Below are positions 50,337 to 59,091 of a DNA stretch of 64,000 nt, one piece after another. The DNA lies in NCBI RefSeq assembly GCF_030814995.1, contig NZ_JAUSVX010000013.1, positions 174,100-238,099 of the forward strand, given 5' to 3'. The position numbers and the translations under genes were made by a program. Each line of letters opens with the position of its first letter. Position 1 is the first letter of the stretch. The notes beneath the pieces are model-generated. The model worked only from the letters and a program-made list of their open reading frames with translations. It was not told the origin of the DNA and did no database searches. Source of the DNA: Labrys wisconsinensis (lineage in GTDB: Bacteria; Pseudomonadota; Alphaproteobacteria; Rhizobiales; Labraceae).

Positions 50337-51596
50337 ATGAAGACATTGCTGATGCTGGCCGCCGCCGGCCTGGCGCTTTCCGCCGGCGCGGCCGCGGCCG
50401 ACCCGTGCAAGATCACGGTCGGCGTCGTGATGGAGCTCACCGGCCCGGCCGGCGAATATGGCCAGGCGGGCGCGAAGTCGGTGGAGATGGCGTTCCGCGA
50501 CATCAACGACGCCGGCGGCGCGCGCGGCTGCACCCTCGTCACCGACACGCGCGATTCGCAGTCGACCGGCAGCGTCGCGGTCGACGCCGCCACCCAGCTG
50601 GTGCAGGTCGGCAAGGTGCCGGTGCTGATCGGCGGCATCATCTCCTCGGTGACGATCCCGATCCTGACCTCGGTGACGGCGCCGGCCAAGGTGGTGCAGG
50701 TCTCGCCCGCCTCGTCCTCGCCGACGCTGACCGCCCTCGGCCGCGCCGGCAAGACCAACGGCATCTTCTTCCGCACCATCACCTCGGATGCGCTGCAGGG
50801 CACGGCGGCGGCGAAATACGCCCTCGACCGGGGCTTCAAGAAGATCGCCATCATCCACGTCAACAACGATTTCGGCGTCAACATGGTCGCCGAGTTCAAG
50901 AAGGCCTACGAGGCGCTGGGCGGTGAGATCACCAAGACCGTGCCCTACAACGAGAACCAGGCAAGCTACCAGTCGGAGGCGACCGCCGCCATGGACGGCG
51001 ACCCCGACGGGCTCTACCTCGTCTCGACGCCGGTGGACGGGGCCACCATCGCCCGCGCCTGGATCTCGGGCGGGGGCGTGGCGAAATTCCTGCTCAACGA
51101 CGGCATGAACAGCCCGGACTTCATCCAGAGCGTCGGCGCCAAATATCTCGACGAGGCCTACGGCACCTCCTCGGGCACCAGCCCGACCGCCTCGACCGAG
51201 TATTTCAACGCCAACTACAAGGCTTTCTCCGGCGGCATCGAGCCGAGCAACCCGGCGGCCGACCGCGCCTATGACGCCGGCGCCATCGTCGGCCTCGCCA
51301 TCGCCGCCGCCGCCTCGACCGAGCCGCTCGCCATCCGCGACGCGATCTACAAGGTCGTCGACCCCAGCGGCACGCCGGTCCATGCCGGCAAGGCCGAGTT
51401 CGCCAAGGCGCTGGACCTGATCAAGCAGGGCAAGCCGATCCGCTACGAGGGCGTGATCGGCCCGGTGGCCTTCGACAAGGTCGGCGACATCATCGGCCCG
51501 TTCCGCCTGTGGAAGATCACCGACGGCAAGGTGGTCACGACCGGCGAGATGTCGACGGATGAGGTGAATGCGATCAAGGCGAAGATCGGGGGGTGA
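50337..51596 (+). CDS. ABC transporter substrate-binding protein (LivJ/LivK-type)
   Basis: A 419-residue periplasmic binding protein with a signal peptide (residues 1-21, ending AAAADP). KITVGVVMELTGPAGEYGQ starts the mature fold; IGGIISSVTIPI and KIAIIHVNNDFGVNM mark the two lobes. It belongs with the divergent livGFHM genes. AGAGGGG precedes the ATG. The ligand cannot be read from the sequence. Confidence 0.92.
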   Translation: MKTLLMLAAAGLALSAGAAAADPCKITVGVVMELTGPAGEYGQAGAKSVEMAFRDINDAGGARGCTLVTDTRDSQSTGSVAVDAATQLVQVGKVPVLIGGIISSVTIPILTSVTAPAKVVQVSPASSSPTLTALGRAGKTNGIFFRTITSDALQGTAAAKYALDRGFKKIAIIHVNNDFGVNMVAEFKKAYEALGGEITKTVPYNENQASYQSEATAAMDGDPDGLYLVSTPVDGATIARAWISGGGVAKFLLNDGMNSPDFIQSVGAKYLDEAYGTSSGTSPTASTEYFNANYKAFSGGIEPSNPAADRAYDAGAIVGLAIAAAASTEPLAIRDAIYKVVDPSGTPVHAGKAEFAKALDLIKQGKPIRYEGVIGPVAFDKVGDIIGPFRLWKITDGKVVTTGEMSTDEVNAIKAKIGG

Positions 51597-51635
51597 CTCT
51601 GAGATCCGGTGTCTCGGAAGCGCGACGCCGGCCTC

Positions 51636-51660
51636 TCCCCTCCCCCTTGCGGGGAGGGGA
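51636..51660. repeat. Palindromic hairpin repeat after the binding-protein gene
   Basis: TCCCCTCCCC and GGGGAGGGGA form a 10-base-pair stem around CTTGC. Palindromes of this type are common dispersed elements in GC-rich alphaproteobacterial genomes; here it may also act as an mRNA end or stabiliser between the binding-protein and reductase genes. Confidence 0.5.
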
Positions 51661-51692
51661 TCGACAGACGTCGCGCCTTGAAAGATCCTCCC

Positions 51693-53171
51693 ATGCCCCC
51701 CACCCGCCCCTCCCGCACCGAGCTCGCGCCCGGCCTGTCCATCAGCCGCATGGTCACCGGCCTCTGGCAGGTGGCCGACATGGAGCGCGGCAGCCAGACC
51801 CTCGACCCGCAAGCTGGGGCCGATGCGCTCGCCGCCTATGCCGCGGCGGGCTTCGACACGTTCGACATGGCCGACCATTACGGCAGCGCCGAGATCATCG
51901 CCGGCACGCTCCTGGCGAGGGAGCGGGCAGCGGGCGGCCAGCGGTCCGCCGCCTTCACCAAATGGTGCCCGGTGCCGGGACCGATGACCGCCGATGTCGT
52001 TCGTGCCGGCGTCGAGCGCAGCCTGACACGGCTCGGCGTCTCCACCATCGACCTCCTGCAGTTCCATTGGTGGACCTTCGAGCACCCCGCCTATCTCGAC
52101 GCGATGAAGGCGCTGGCGAAGCTCCGCGAGGAGGGCCTGATCCGCCAGCTCGGCGTCACCAATTTCGACACCGACCATCTGCACGTGCTGATCGGCGAGG
52201 GCGTGCCGATCGTTTCCAACCAGGTGTCCTTCTCGGTGCTCGACCGCCGCGCCGCCAAAGATATGAGCGCCTTCTGCCTGGCGCACGGCATCAGGCTCCT
52301 CGCCTACGGCACCCTGGCCGGCGGCCTCGTCTCCGAGCGCTGGCTCGGGCAGCCGGAGCCCGACGCGCTCTCCGACTGGAGCAAGATGAAGTACAAGCGC
52401 TTCGTCGACGCCATCGGCGGCTGGGCAGCCTTCCAGCGGATCCTCCAGGCACTGCAGGCGGTGGCGGCGCGGCACGGCGTCTCGATCGCCAATGTGGCGA
52501 CGCGCTGGGTGCTGGAGCAGCCGGCGGTGGCGGCCGTCATCGTCGGCGCCCGGCTCGGCGAGGGCGAGCACCGCGCCGACAACCTCAACAGCTTCGGCTT
52601 CGCGCTCGACGCCGCGGACCACGCCGCGCTGGACGAGGCCTTCCGCGGCGCGCGGCGGCTGCCCGGCGATTGCGGCGACGAGTACCGCAAGCCACCCTTC
52701 CTCACCGCCTCGGGCGACCTCAGCCATCACCTCGCCAGCGTGGAGAAGGTCTATCGCGCCGTGCCGGTCGAGGGCCGGCCCGGACGGCTCAGGGTCGATA
52801 CCGGCAGCGTCTGGGAAGGCATCTGCGGCTACAGCCGGGCCGTGCGCATCGGCGAGCGCATCCTGGTGAGCGGCACCACCGCCACCAATGCCGCGGGCGA
52901 GGCGGTCTGCCCGGACGATCCCGCGGGCCAGGCGGTGTTCATCCTCGACAAGATCGCCGCCAGCCTCGCCGCCCTCGGCGGCAGCCTCGCCGACATCGTG
53001 CGCACGCGCGTCTACCTCAAGAATGCCGACGAGTGGGAACCGGTCTCGCGCGTCCACGGCCGCTATCTCGGCGAGGTCCGCCCGGTCAACACGCTGTTCG
53101 AGGTGGCGCGCCTGGTCGGGCCCTACCGCGTCGAGATCGAGGCGGAAGCGATCGTCGATCCGGGGGCGTGA
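51693..53171 (+). CDS. Aldo/keto reductase fused to a Rid (YjgF-like) domain
   Basis: A 492-residue two-domain protein; ATG 51693 is chosen because the earlier in-frame ATG at 51609 would put the palindrome inside the gene. Residues about 10-330 are an aldo/keto reductase with Asp/Tyr in DMADHYG, Lys in FTKWCP and His in QFHWW. Residues about 365-490 are a Rid-type domain (GERILVSGTTATNAAGEAV, VYLKNADEW, VEIEAEAIV). The Arg of the enamine/imine deaminase clade (PARS) is replaced: the motif reads PVNT with Asn466. The fusion suggests reduction and handling of a reactive amine- or imine-linked intermediate. Confidence 0.85.
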   Translation: MPPTRPSRTELAPGLSISRMVTGLWQVADMERGSQTLDPQAGADALAAYAAAGFDTFDMADHYGSAEIIAGTLLARERAAGGQRSAAFTKWCPVPGPMTADVVRAGVERSLTRLGVSTIDLLQFHWWTFEHPAYLDAMKALAKLREEGLIRQLGVTNFDTDHLHVLIGEGVPIVSNQVSFSVLDRRAAKDMSAFCLAHGIRLLAYGTLAGGLVSERWLGQPEPDALSDWSKMKYKRFVDAIGGWAAFQRILQALQAVAARHGVSIANVATRWVLEQPAVAAVIVGARLGEGEHRADNLNSFGFALDAADHAALDEAFRGARRLPGDCGDEYRKPPFLTASGDLSHHLASVEKVYRAVPVEGRPGRLRVDTGSVWEGICGYSRAVRIGERILVSGTTATNAAGEAVCPDDPAGQAVFILDKIAASLAALGGSLADIVRTRVYLKNADEWEPVSRVHGRYLGEVRPVNTLFEVARLVGPYRVEIEAEAIVDPGA

Positions 53172-53281
53172 AGTCTCGTTCTCCGGCCGACGCGCCCCCG
53201 CCTTCGGACTCCCCTAGAACCGCAGCTTCTTGAGAACCATCTTTGGTTGCCGCGCGGTTCCATATTTGATACCATTGTCTG

Positions 53282-53527
53282 ATGAGCGAGGCTGAAAAGC
53301 TCCTCACGCGGATGCGCAACAATCCGCGCGATTGGTCGATCGAGGATCTGAAGGCGCTGGCGAAGCGACACGGCCTGGATTGGCGACAACCGGGGACGAG
53401 TCATGTGACGTTCAGCTGCCCCGGCCGCCAACCTTTGACTGTTCCGTCTCACAAGCCGGTCAAGCCAATCTACATCTCCCGATTTGTCGCCTTGATCGAC
53501 AGCATCGCAGGCCAGAATGATGACTGA
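53282..53527 (+). CDS. hicA: HicA-family toxin (second locus)
   Basis: An 81-residue toxin: MSEAEKLLTRMRNNPRDW at the N terminus, catalytic His in GTSHVTF, and the usual KPVKPIYISRFVALID C-terminal part. It overlaps hicB by 11 bases. Standard order hicA-hicB on the plus strand, unlike the prophage pair. An AT-richer stretch at 53225-53281 precedes it and may carry the promoter. Confidence 0.88.
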   Translation: MSEAEKLLTRMRNNPRDWSIEDLKALAKRHGLDWRQPGTSHVTFSCPGRQPLTVPSHKPVKPIYISRFVALIDSIAGQNDD

Positions 53528-53882
53528 CACGGAAGCCCTGCCCCGATTCGAGATCCGTCCTCTCTCCCAGGAAGAAGGAGGCGGCTATCTCATCGAGTTC
53601 CCGGATTATCCCGGCTGCATTGCGGACGGCGAGACGCCGGAGGATACGATCCGGGAAGGAAAAGACGCTTTGACTTCCTATGTGAGGACGCTGAAGGAAC
53701 TCGGCCGTCCGATCCCCGCCACGGGCGAGGTCTATGGCGGCCAATGGCGACAGCGTGTCCCGAAATCCCTGCATGCGGCCCTGGCGCGTAGAGCGGAGCG
53801 CGAAGGCGTGTCGTTGAATACTTTGGTGACGACCCTCCTCGCCGAAGGCCTCGGCCGACGCGGCGGCGCGACGTTCCAATAG
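53517..53882 (+). CDS. hicB: HicB-family antitoxin (second locus)
   Basis: A 121-residue antitoxin: HicB fold (GGYLIEFPDYPGCIADGETPED, residues 22-44) and a C-terminal ribbon-helix-helix domain ([26 protein letters not shown]), unlike the helix-turn-helix type of the prophage HicB. ATG 53517 or 53520 can serve as start. It acts as partner and repressor of the preceding toxin. Confidence 0.88.
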   Translation: MMTDTEALPRFEIRPLSQEEGGGYLIEFPDYPGCIADGETPEDTIREGKDALTSYVRTLKELGRPIPATGEVYGGQWRQRVPKSLHAALARRAEREGVSLNTLVTTLLAEGLGRRGGATFQ

Positions 53883-53942
53883 GCGTAGCCGAACAACAAC
53901 GGAGGGCCGAGTCGGTAGCGGTCGGCGTGCCGGATAACCTCG

Positions 53943-55178
53943 CTACGCCGCCAGCAGGCCCTTGAGCCGATAGCCGGCCTCGGCCAGCAGGGCCGGGTCC
54001 GGGGATGCACGCCGGCCGATCAGCATCTCGGCGAGGCGGATGTCGCGGGCGACGGCATTGCCCGGGCCGATGCCGCCGGCGGCGACCAGGCGGCCGTCCG
54101 CGGCGAGGTGGAACAGGATGAAAGCATCGGCGGTGAGATCGCGGCGCACCGTCCGGACGCCTTCGTCTGCCAGCCCGGCGACCTGCAGGGTGAGGTCGTG
54201 CTGGTCCGACCAGAACCAGGGCACGGCGGACACGGCCTCGCCGGCACCGAGCATGTTGCGGGCGGCGAGCCCGCCCTGCTCCTGGGCGCTGCGCCAGGAT
54301 TCGAGCCGGACCCGCCGCCCGCCATAGACCGGCAACGGGAAGGAGCAGCAATCGCCCGCGGCGTAGATATCGGGGTCGGAGGTGCGCAGCGTCGCGTCCG
54401 CGGCGATGCCGTTGTCGATCGTAAGATTCGCCGCCTCGGCCAGGGCGGTCACGGGGGCAGCGCCGACGCCGAGCACGACCAGGTCGGCCTCGACGCGCCG
54501 GCCGTCGGCGAGCACGACGACGGCGCCCTCGCCCTCCGCCTCGATCGCCGCGATGCCGGTGCCGCAGACCAGGGCGACGCCGGCGTCGCGGTGCCGCCGG
54601 TGGACCACCTCGGCGATCTCGGCCGGGACGCCGCGGGCGAGGATGCGCGGCTGCGCCTCGATCAGGCTGACCGTGGCGCCGCGCCGGCTGGCGCTCGCCG
54701 CCAGCTCCAGCCCGATGAAGCCGCCGCCGATGATGGCCACGCGCGCGCCAGGCGAAAGGCGCCGGCGCAGCGCCAGGCTGTCGTCGAAGCTGCGCAGGGT
54801 GAGGCAGCGCCCGGCGCCCGAGCCGGGAAAGGGGATGCGGCGGGCGATGGCACCGGTCGCCAGCAGCAGCTTGTCGTAGGCGAGCGCGGTGCCGTCGGCG
54901 AGGACGACGCGCCGGTCCGCCCGCTCGATGGTCACCGCCCGGCGGCCGGCGAGCCACTCGATGCCGGCGGCGGCGAGGGCGGCGGCATCGGCGATGGTGC
55001 GGGGCTGCGGGTCGTCGTCGCCCGTCAGCGTGTCCTTGGACAGCGGCGGGCGCTCATAGGGCGCATGCGCCTCGTCGCCGACGAGCGTCACCGGACCGGC
55101 ATGGCCCTCCTGGCGCAGGGCGAGCGCCGCGCGGACACCGGCCTCGCCCGCCCCGATAATCACCATGCCCGGCTGCAT
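53943..55178 (-). CDS. FAD-dependent ferredoxin/rubredoxin reductase
   Basis: A 411-residue flavoprotein that passes electrons from NAD(P)H to a ferredoxin. FAD motif GAGEAGVRAA near the N terminus, NAD motif GGGFIGLELAASA near residue 150, FAD-end motif DIYAAGDCC near 270, and a C-terminal reductase domain. ATG 55178 is chosen; the longer frame continues into the regulatory region. No ferredoxin, P450 or Rieske oxygenase gene is next to it, so its partner must be elsewhere. Divergent from an AraC regulator. Confidence 0.9.
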   Translation of the reverse strand: MQPGMVIIGAGEAGVRAALALRQEGHAGPVTLVGDEAHAPYERPPLSKDTLTGDDDPQPRTIADAAALAAAGIEWLAGRRAVTIERADRRVVLADGTALAYDKLLLATGAIARRIPFPGSGAGRCLTLRSFDDSLALRRRLSPGARVAIIGGGFIGLELAASASRRGATVSLIEAQPRILARGVPAEIAEVVHRRHRDAGVALVCGTGIAAIEAEGEGAVVVLADGRRVEADLVVLGVGAAPVTALAEAANLTIDNGIAADATLRTSDPDIYAAGDCCSFPLPVYGGRRVRLESWRSAQEQGGLAARNMLGAGEAVSAVPWFWSDQHDLTLQVAGLADEGVRTVRRDLTADAFILFHLAADGRLVAAGGIGPGNAVARDIRLAEMLIGRRASPDPALLAEAGYRLKGLLAA

Positions 55179-55501
55179 TGCGCCCTCGCTCGTTCCCGTC
55201 ACCGATGCGGATGGACGCCTGGCCGGCGTCCGGTCCGCGACCGTCCTCCGCATGTCCCGGAGGTCGCGGCTTCTCCGCTTGCGCGGACCGTAGGGCCGGC
55301 CCGCGGCCGCCTCAACGGAACTCTGACAGTTTCTATCATTTCTCTCACGACATCCGCGGCCATCGTGATCAAAATCCATCAGGGAACGGTCGTGTTGGAA
55401 CGCAACGATGTCGGCGGCCGCATCGAGCCCGCTCTTGCCGCGTGATTTCCGGCCGCTTCGATCGTATATCGGCGGCATCCGCCGATGCAGGCACAGGGCC
55501 G
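55179..55501. promoter_or_regulatory. Divergent intergenic region before the AraC gene
   Basis: 323 bases between the reductase and AraC genes. The stretch 55318-55400 is AT-richer (ACAGTTTCTATCATTTCTCT region) and probably contains promoters for both. No gene seen. An in-frame extension of the AraC frame upstream has no coding character. Confidence 0.4.
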
Positions 55502-56260
55502 ATGTCGATCAACCTCGAAATTCGCCGGTATGGCGGCGCCGACCGCCATGTCCACGACTACAGCCAGGTCCTCTTCCCCCTGCGCGGCGCCATGCGCGTC
55601 GACATCGAGGGCAGGACCGAGGTCGTCGCCAGCAATTGCGTGGCCCTCATCCCGCGCGATCATGTCCACGATTTCGCGCCCACGCCGGATTGCCGCTTCA
55701 TGGTGGTGGACGTCGACGTGGCCGCCCTTTCGGAGGAGCGGTTGCCGGCGCTGCTGCGCGCCGGGGAGCCGTCGCTGACGCGCCTCGATCCCTGGCTCTG
55801 GCGGCTGTTCCGCCTGCTCGGCGACGAGGTCGAGGCGGACGGGCAGCGGGCGCGCGAGGCCGTCCACCTCGTGATGAGCGGGCTGCAGCTCGTCCGCCCG
55901 GGCGAGGCGCTCCGGCCGCGGCGCAAGGCGGAGCAGCGGATCCTCGGCGTTGCCTGCGCCTATGGCGAGGGCTCGGAAGGCGGCAGCGTCGGCGACGCGG
56001 CCCGCGCGGCCGGCCTGGGGCAGAGCCAGTTCCACGCCCTGTTCCGGGCCACGGTCGGCCTCTCGCCGAAACAGTACCGGCTGGCGAAGCTGTTCGGGCG
56101 CGCCGTCGACCGGCTGGTCGAGACCGCCGATCCGATCTCCGCCATCGCCTACGATCTCGGCTACCAGGACGTCTCCTCCTTCAACCGGCAGTTTCGCCGG
56201 CGCTTCGGCATGACGCCGTCGCAGCTCCGTCGGGGCGACAGGCCGGCGCCAGGCGGCTGA
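55502..56260 (+). CDS. AraC-family transcriptional regulator
   Basis: A 252-residue regulator. N-terminal cupin-type effector domain (HDYSQVLFPLRGAMRVDIEG, FAPTPDCRFMVVD) and a C-terminal AraC DNA-binding domain from about residue 145 (LGQSQFHALFRATVGLSPKQY, then DLGYQDVSSFNRQFRRRFG, PSQLRR). Likely regulates the divergent ferredoxin reductase and possibly the downstream HAD gene. Confidence 0.9.
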   Translation: MSINLEIRRYGGADRHVHDYSQVLFPLRGAMRVDIEGRTEVVASNCVALIPRDHVHDFAPTPDCRFMVVDVDVAALSEERLPALLRAGEPSLTRLDPWLWRLFRLLGDEVEADGQRAREAVHLVMSGLQLVRPGEALRPRRKAEQRILGVACAYGEGSEGGSVGDAARAAGLGQSQFHALFRATVGLSPKQYRLAKLFGRAVDRLVETADPISAIAYDLGYQDVSSFNRQFRRRFGMTPSQLRRGDRPAPGG

Positions 56261-56370
56261 CCTCGCCGATCGCAGCTTCTGCCGATCCTTTCGGAGCTTC
56301 GCCCCATCACGAGGCCCCCGATCCGTGCGAGACTCGCCAATCCCACGATGACGCGAGAGGACACCCTGCG

Positions 56371-57096
56371 ATGAAGCTGACCGACTTCAAGGTCCTGACA
56401 TTCGACTGCTACGGCACGCTCATCGACTGGGAGAGCGGCCTGTGGAATGCACTGCAGCCGCTTTTGACCGAGGGCCGCCCGTCGGTCGACCGCGAGGAAG
56501 CGCTCGAGTTCTTCGCGCGCCTGGAGACGGAGCAGGAACTGGCAACGCCGTCGCTGCGCTATTCCGCCCTGCTCGCGGTCGTGCACGCGCGGCTCGCCAA
56601 GGCGTGGGGCGCGCGCGCCTATGCCGAGCTGCACGACCGCTTCGGCGGCTCCGTGCCGGACTGGCCGCCCTTCCCGGATTCGGCCGAGGCGCTCGCCACT
56701 CTCAAGCGCCATTACAAGCTGGTGATCCTGTCCAACGTCGACCGCCAGAGCTTCGCCGCGAGCAACCGCAAGCTCGGCGTCGTCTTCGACGCGGTCTACA
56801 CCGCCGAGGATATCGGCTCCTACAAGCCCGATCCGCGCAATTTCGACCATCTTCTCGCCCATCTCGAAGCCGATCTCGGCATCGAGCGGGGACAGGTGCT
56901 GCACGTCGCCCAGAGCCTGCACCACGACCATGTGCCGGCGGCGCGGGCGGGCCTGGCGCGCGCCTGGATCGACCGACGCTTCGGCAAGGCCGGCGGCGGC
57001 GCGACGCTGCCGATCGCCGATCGCCCGCCGGTGGACTTCGTGTTCAAGAACCTGGCCGAGCTCGCCGAGGCGCATCGCCGCGAGACCGAGGCCTGA
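56371..57096 (+). CDS. HAD-superfamily hydrolase (type II haloacid dehalogenase-like)
   Basis: A 241-residue HAD enzyme with nucleophile Asp12 in TFDCYGTLIDWE, motif II Ser in LSNVDRQ, motif III Lys in SYKPDPRN, and QSLHHDHVPAA in the motif IV region. Layout matches L-2-haloacid dehalogenase type II proteins, though many such genes act on phosphate esters or remain unassigned. ATG 56371 follows GAGAGGA. It is 110 bases after the AraC gene. Confidence 0.85.
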   Translation: MKLTDFKVLTFDCYGTLIDWESGLWNALQPLLTEGRPSVDREEALEFFARLETEQELATPSLRYSALLAVVHARLAKAWGARAYAELHDRFGGSVPDWPPFPDSAEALATLKRHYKLVILSNVDRQSFAASNRKLGVVFDAVYTAEDIGSYKPDPRNFDHLLAHLEADLGIERGQVLHVAQSLHHDHVPAARAGLARAWIDRRFGKAGGGATLPIADRPPVDFVFKNLAELAEAHRRETEA

Positions 57097-57515
57097 GGGG
57101 GCTCGGCGCTTCAACCGCCTGCCCACGCCCCGGGATCGCCCATCGATGCGATGGGTGTCGTCGGCGACTTCGGTGACCACGGCGTTCGCCGTGCCGTCCC
57201 CGTCGCGGGCGGTGTCTCCCGATCCCGTCGCCGGATGCCGCCGGTGGCGATGATGCGCGATCGGATCGGCTCCCTGCGGGAGGCCGGGCCGACGCCGCCC
57301 GCACAGGGAAGCATCAGCTCCTGCCGCAATTCGGTGCAGTTCTGCCACAGTGATCAATCTCCAGTCAGTTCGAGGCTGGCTGGCATTCGACGGCGGCGCG
57401 GACTATGCTAGGCAGGCTTCCGTGGATATGGGCTGTCGGCCTGCACCCGCGGCGGCGGGTTGCAGGGTTCTTGGGCGGGGCACGGGCGCACCGACCTTCA
57501 TGGCATGATTCTGGC
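57097..57515. other. Intergenic region, no gene seen
   Basis: About 420 bases between the HAD and glycosyltransferase genes. Reading frames here have no recognisable product on either strand. An AT-richer patch at 57330-57380 may hold a promoter for the glycosyltransferase. No repeat or RNA gene seen. Confidence 0.5.
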
Positions 57516-58925
57516 ATGACGCATCGTACCTTCGATGCGCCGCTGCTCTATTCATCCGCAAGTCGAGTTTTGCGCATGATCAATGTCTCGATGCGGCCGA
57601 TCGTCTTCGACATGTCCCGGCTGTTATCGCGTGCGCATCTGCCCAGCCCGAGCGGTATCGATCGTTTCGAGATCCGCTATGCCGACTGGATCGCCCAGAC
57701 CTATCGCTCCAGCGTGTTCGTCGAGACCTTGGCCTATGGCCCGCGCATCATCGAGCGCCGACGGGCGGTGCGCATGATCGGCGAGGTCTCGCGCCGCTGG
57801 GGCGCGCCACCTCAGGACGGCACCGAGCAGGCCAAGCTGCAGGAGATCGCCACCTTCCTCGACGGCGAGGACCGGCCCGAGCCGGCACCGCCGGCCGGCC
57901 GCCTCCGTCGGGTGATCGACCAGACCGTCTCGGGCAACCAGCGCCGCCTGCAGGCGACGCTGCGCCGGGTCATCGCCAAGGTCGTCACCAAGAGGCAGGC
58001 CCTGCAGGAGGAGGGCCGCAATGCGCTGTTCGTGCACGTCTCGCATGCGCGCCTCGACCGCACCGGCGCCTTCGACTGGATGCCGCGGCTGGGCGCCAGG
58101 GGCATCTTCTACGTGCACGACCTCATCCCGATCACCCATCCCAACTTCGCTCGCTCGGGCGAGGCGGAACGGCATCGCCGCCGGCTCGACACGGTGCTGC
58201 GGCATGGCGCGGCGATCCTGACCAATTCCGAGCACAGCGCCGCGATCATCCGCGACTATGCGCAGGCGAAGGCGGCACAGCTGCCGTCGGTGCACGTGAT
58301 AGGCCCGGGAATCGAACCCGCCTTCCGCCGCTCGCCGGCGCTGGAGATGCCCGAGACGCGCCGCTCCTTCTTCCTGGCGATCGGCACGGTGGAGCCGCGC
58401 AAGAACCACAGCCTGCTGTTCGAGACCTGGCGCCGGCTCGAGGAGACCGGGGCGCCCGATATCCCCGCCCTGGTGATCGCCGGGCGCCTCGGCTGGAACG
58501 GCGACGAGGTGCTGGCCGAGCTCGATCGCTACCCGACGCTCCGCCGGCACGTCGTGCACGTGGAGGACCTCGGCGACGCCGCCCTGTGCTGCCTGATGCG
58601 CGGCGCCCGGGCTGTGCTGTCCCCGACCCTGGTCGAGGGCTACGGCATGCCTGTCGTGGAGGCCCTGGCCGCCGGAGCCCGCGTGGTCGCCTCGGACATC
58701 CCCTCCCATCGCGAGATCGCCGGCGGCCGCGCGCTGCTGCTCGACCCCGCGGGATCCGATGCCTGGTTCGAGGCGGTGGAGCGGCTGGCGCGCCAGGCCG
58801 CTCCTGCCGCCGCCGGGCTGACGGGCGCGGCACGCATGGCCCGCGTGCTCAACTGGACCGACCATTTCCGCTTCGTCAGCGAAAACGTCATCCGGCCGCT
58901 GGAGCACGAGGCGGGGCTGGCCTGA
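57516..58925 (+). CDS. Glycosyltransferase, GT4-type
   Basis: A 469-residue retaining GT-B glycosyltransferase if started at 57516; ATG 57576 or 57591 are possible alternatives, as none has a clear ribosome binding site. The C-terminal half has AIGTVEPRKNHSLL, VIAGRLGWNG, and EGYGMPVVEALAAGARVVASD with the E(x7)E motif, then VLSPTLVEG. The N-terminal part contains FYVHDLIPITHP. Likely acts in lipopolysaccharide or exopolysaccharide assembly. Confidence 0.88.
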   Translation: MTHRTFDAPLLYSSASRVLRMINVSMRPIVFDMSRLLSRAHLPSPSGIDRFEIRYADWIAQTYRSSVFVETLAYGPRIIERRRAVRMIGEVSRRWGAPPQDGTEQAKLQEIATFLDGEDRPEPAPPAGRLRRVIDQTVSGNQRRLQATLRRVIAKVVTKRQALQEEGRNALFVHVSHARLDRTGAFDWMPRLGARGIFYVHDLIPITHPNFARSGEAERHRRRLDTVLRHGAAILTNSEHSAAIIRDYAQAKAAQLPSVHVIGPGIEPAFRRSPALEMPETRRSFFLAIGTVEPRKNHSLLFETWRRLEETGAPDIPALVIAGRLGWNGDEVLAELDRYPTLRRHVVHVEDLGDAALCCLMRGARAVLSPTLVEGYGMPVVEALAAGARVVASDIPSHREIAGGRALLLDPAGSDAWFEAVERLARQAAPAAAGLTGAARMARVLNWTDHFRFVSENVIRPLEHEAGLA

Positions 58926-59050
58926 GTGACGTCTCGGAAATGCCGGATGGGCCGATCCGGCGGACGTCGTCGTGCCCGGTGCATCGGCGTTCCCGCCGGG
59001 AGGCAAAAACCCTCGCCGTTCCCAGCCGCCGGATTTCCAGACCGTTCCGG

Positions 59051-59079
59051 GGCGGCGGCACGAGCGGCCGGTCGCCGCC
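59051..59079. terminator. Inverted repeat between convergent genes
   Basis: GGCGGCG (59051-59057) and CGCCGCC (59073-59079) enclose a 15-base loop between the glycosyltransferase and DUF1501 gene ends. Weak evidence: no T-tract and a GC-rich background. Confidence 0.3.
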
Positions 59080-59091
59080 GGGGCCCCTCGT

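Noticed and set aside
58303..58320. GGCCCGGGAATCGAACCCG, resembling the T-arm of a reverse-strand tRNA
   Set aside because: It lies within the conserved glycosyltransferase gene (coding VIGPGIEPAF), and no acceptor stem or anticodon arm surrounds it. A chance match, not a second att site.
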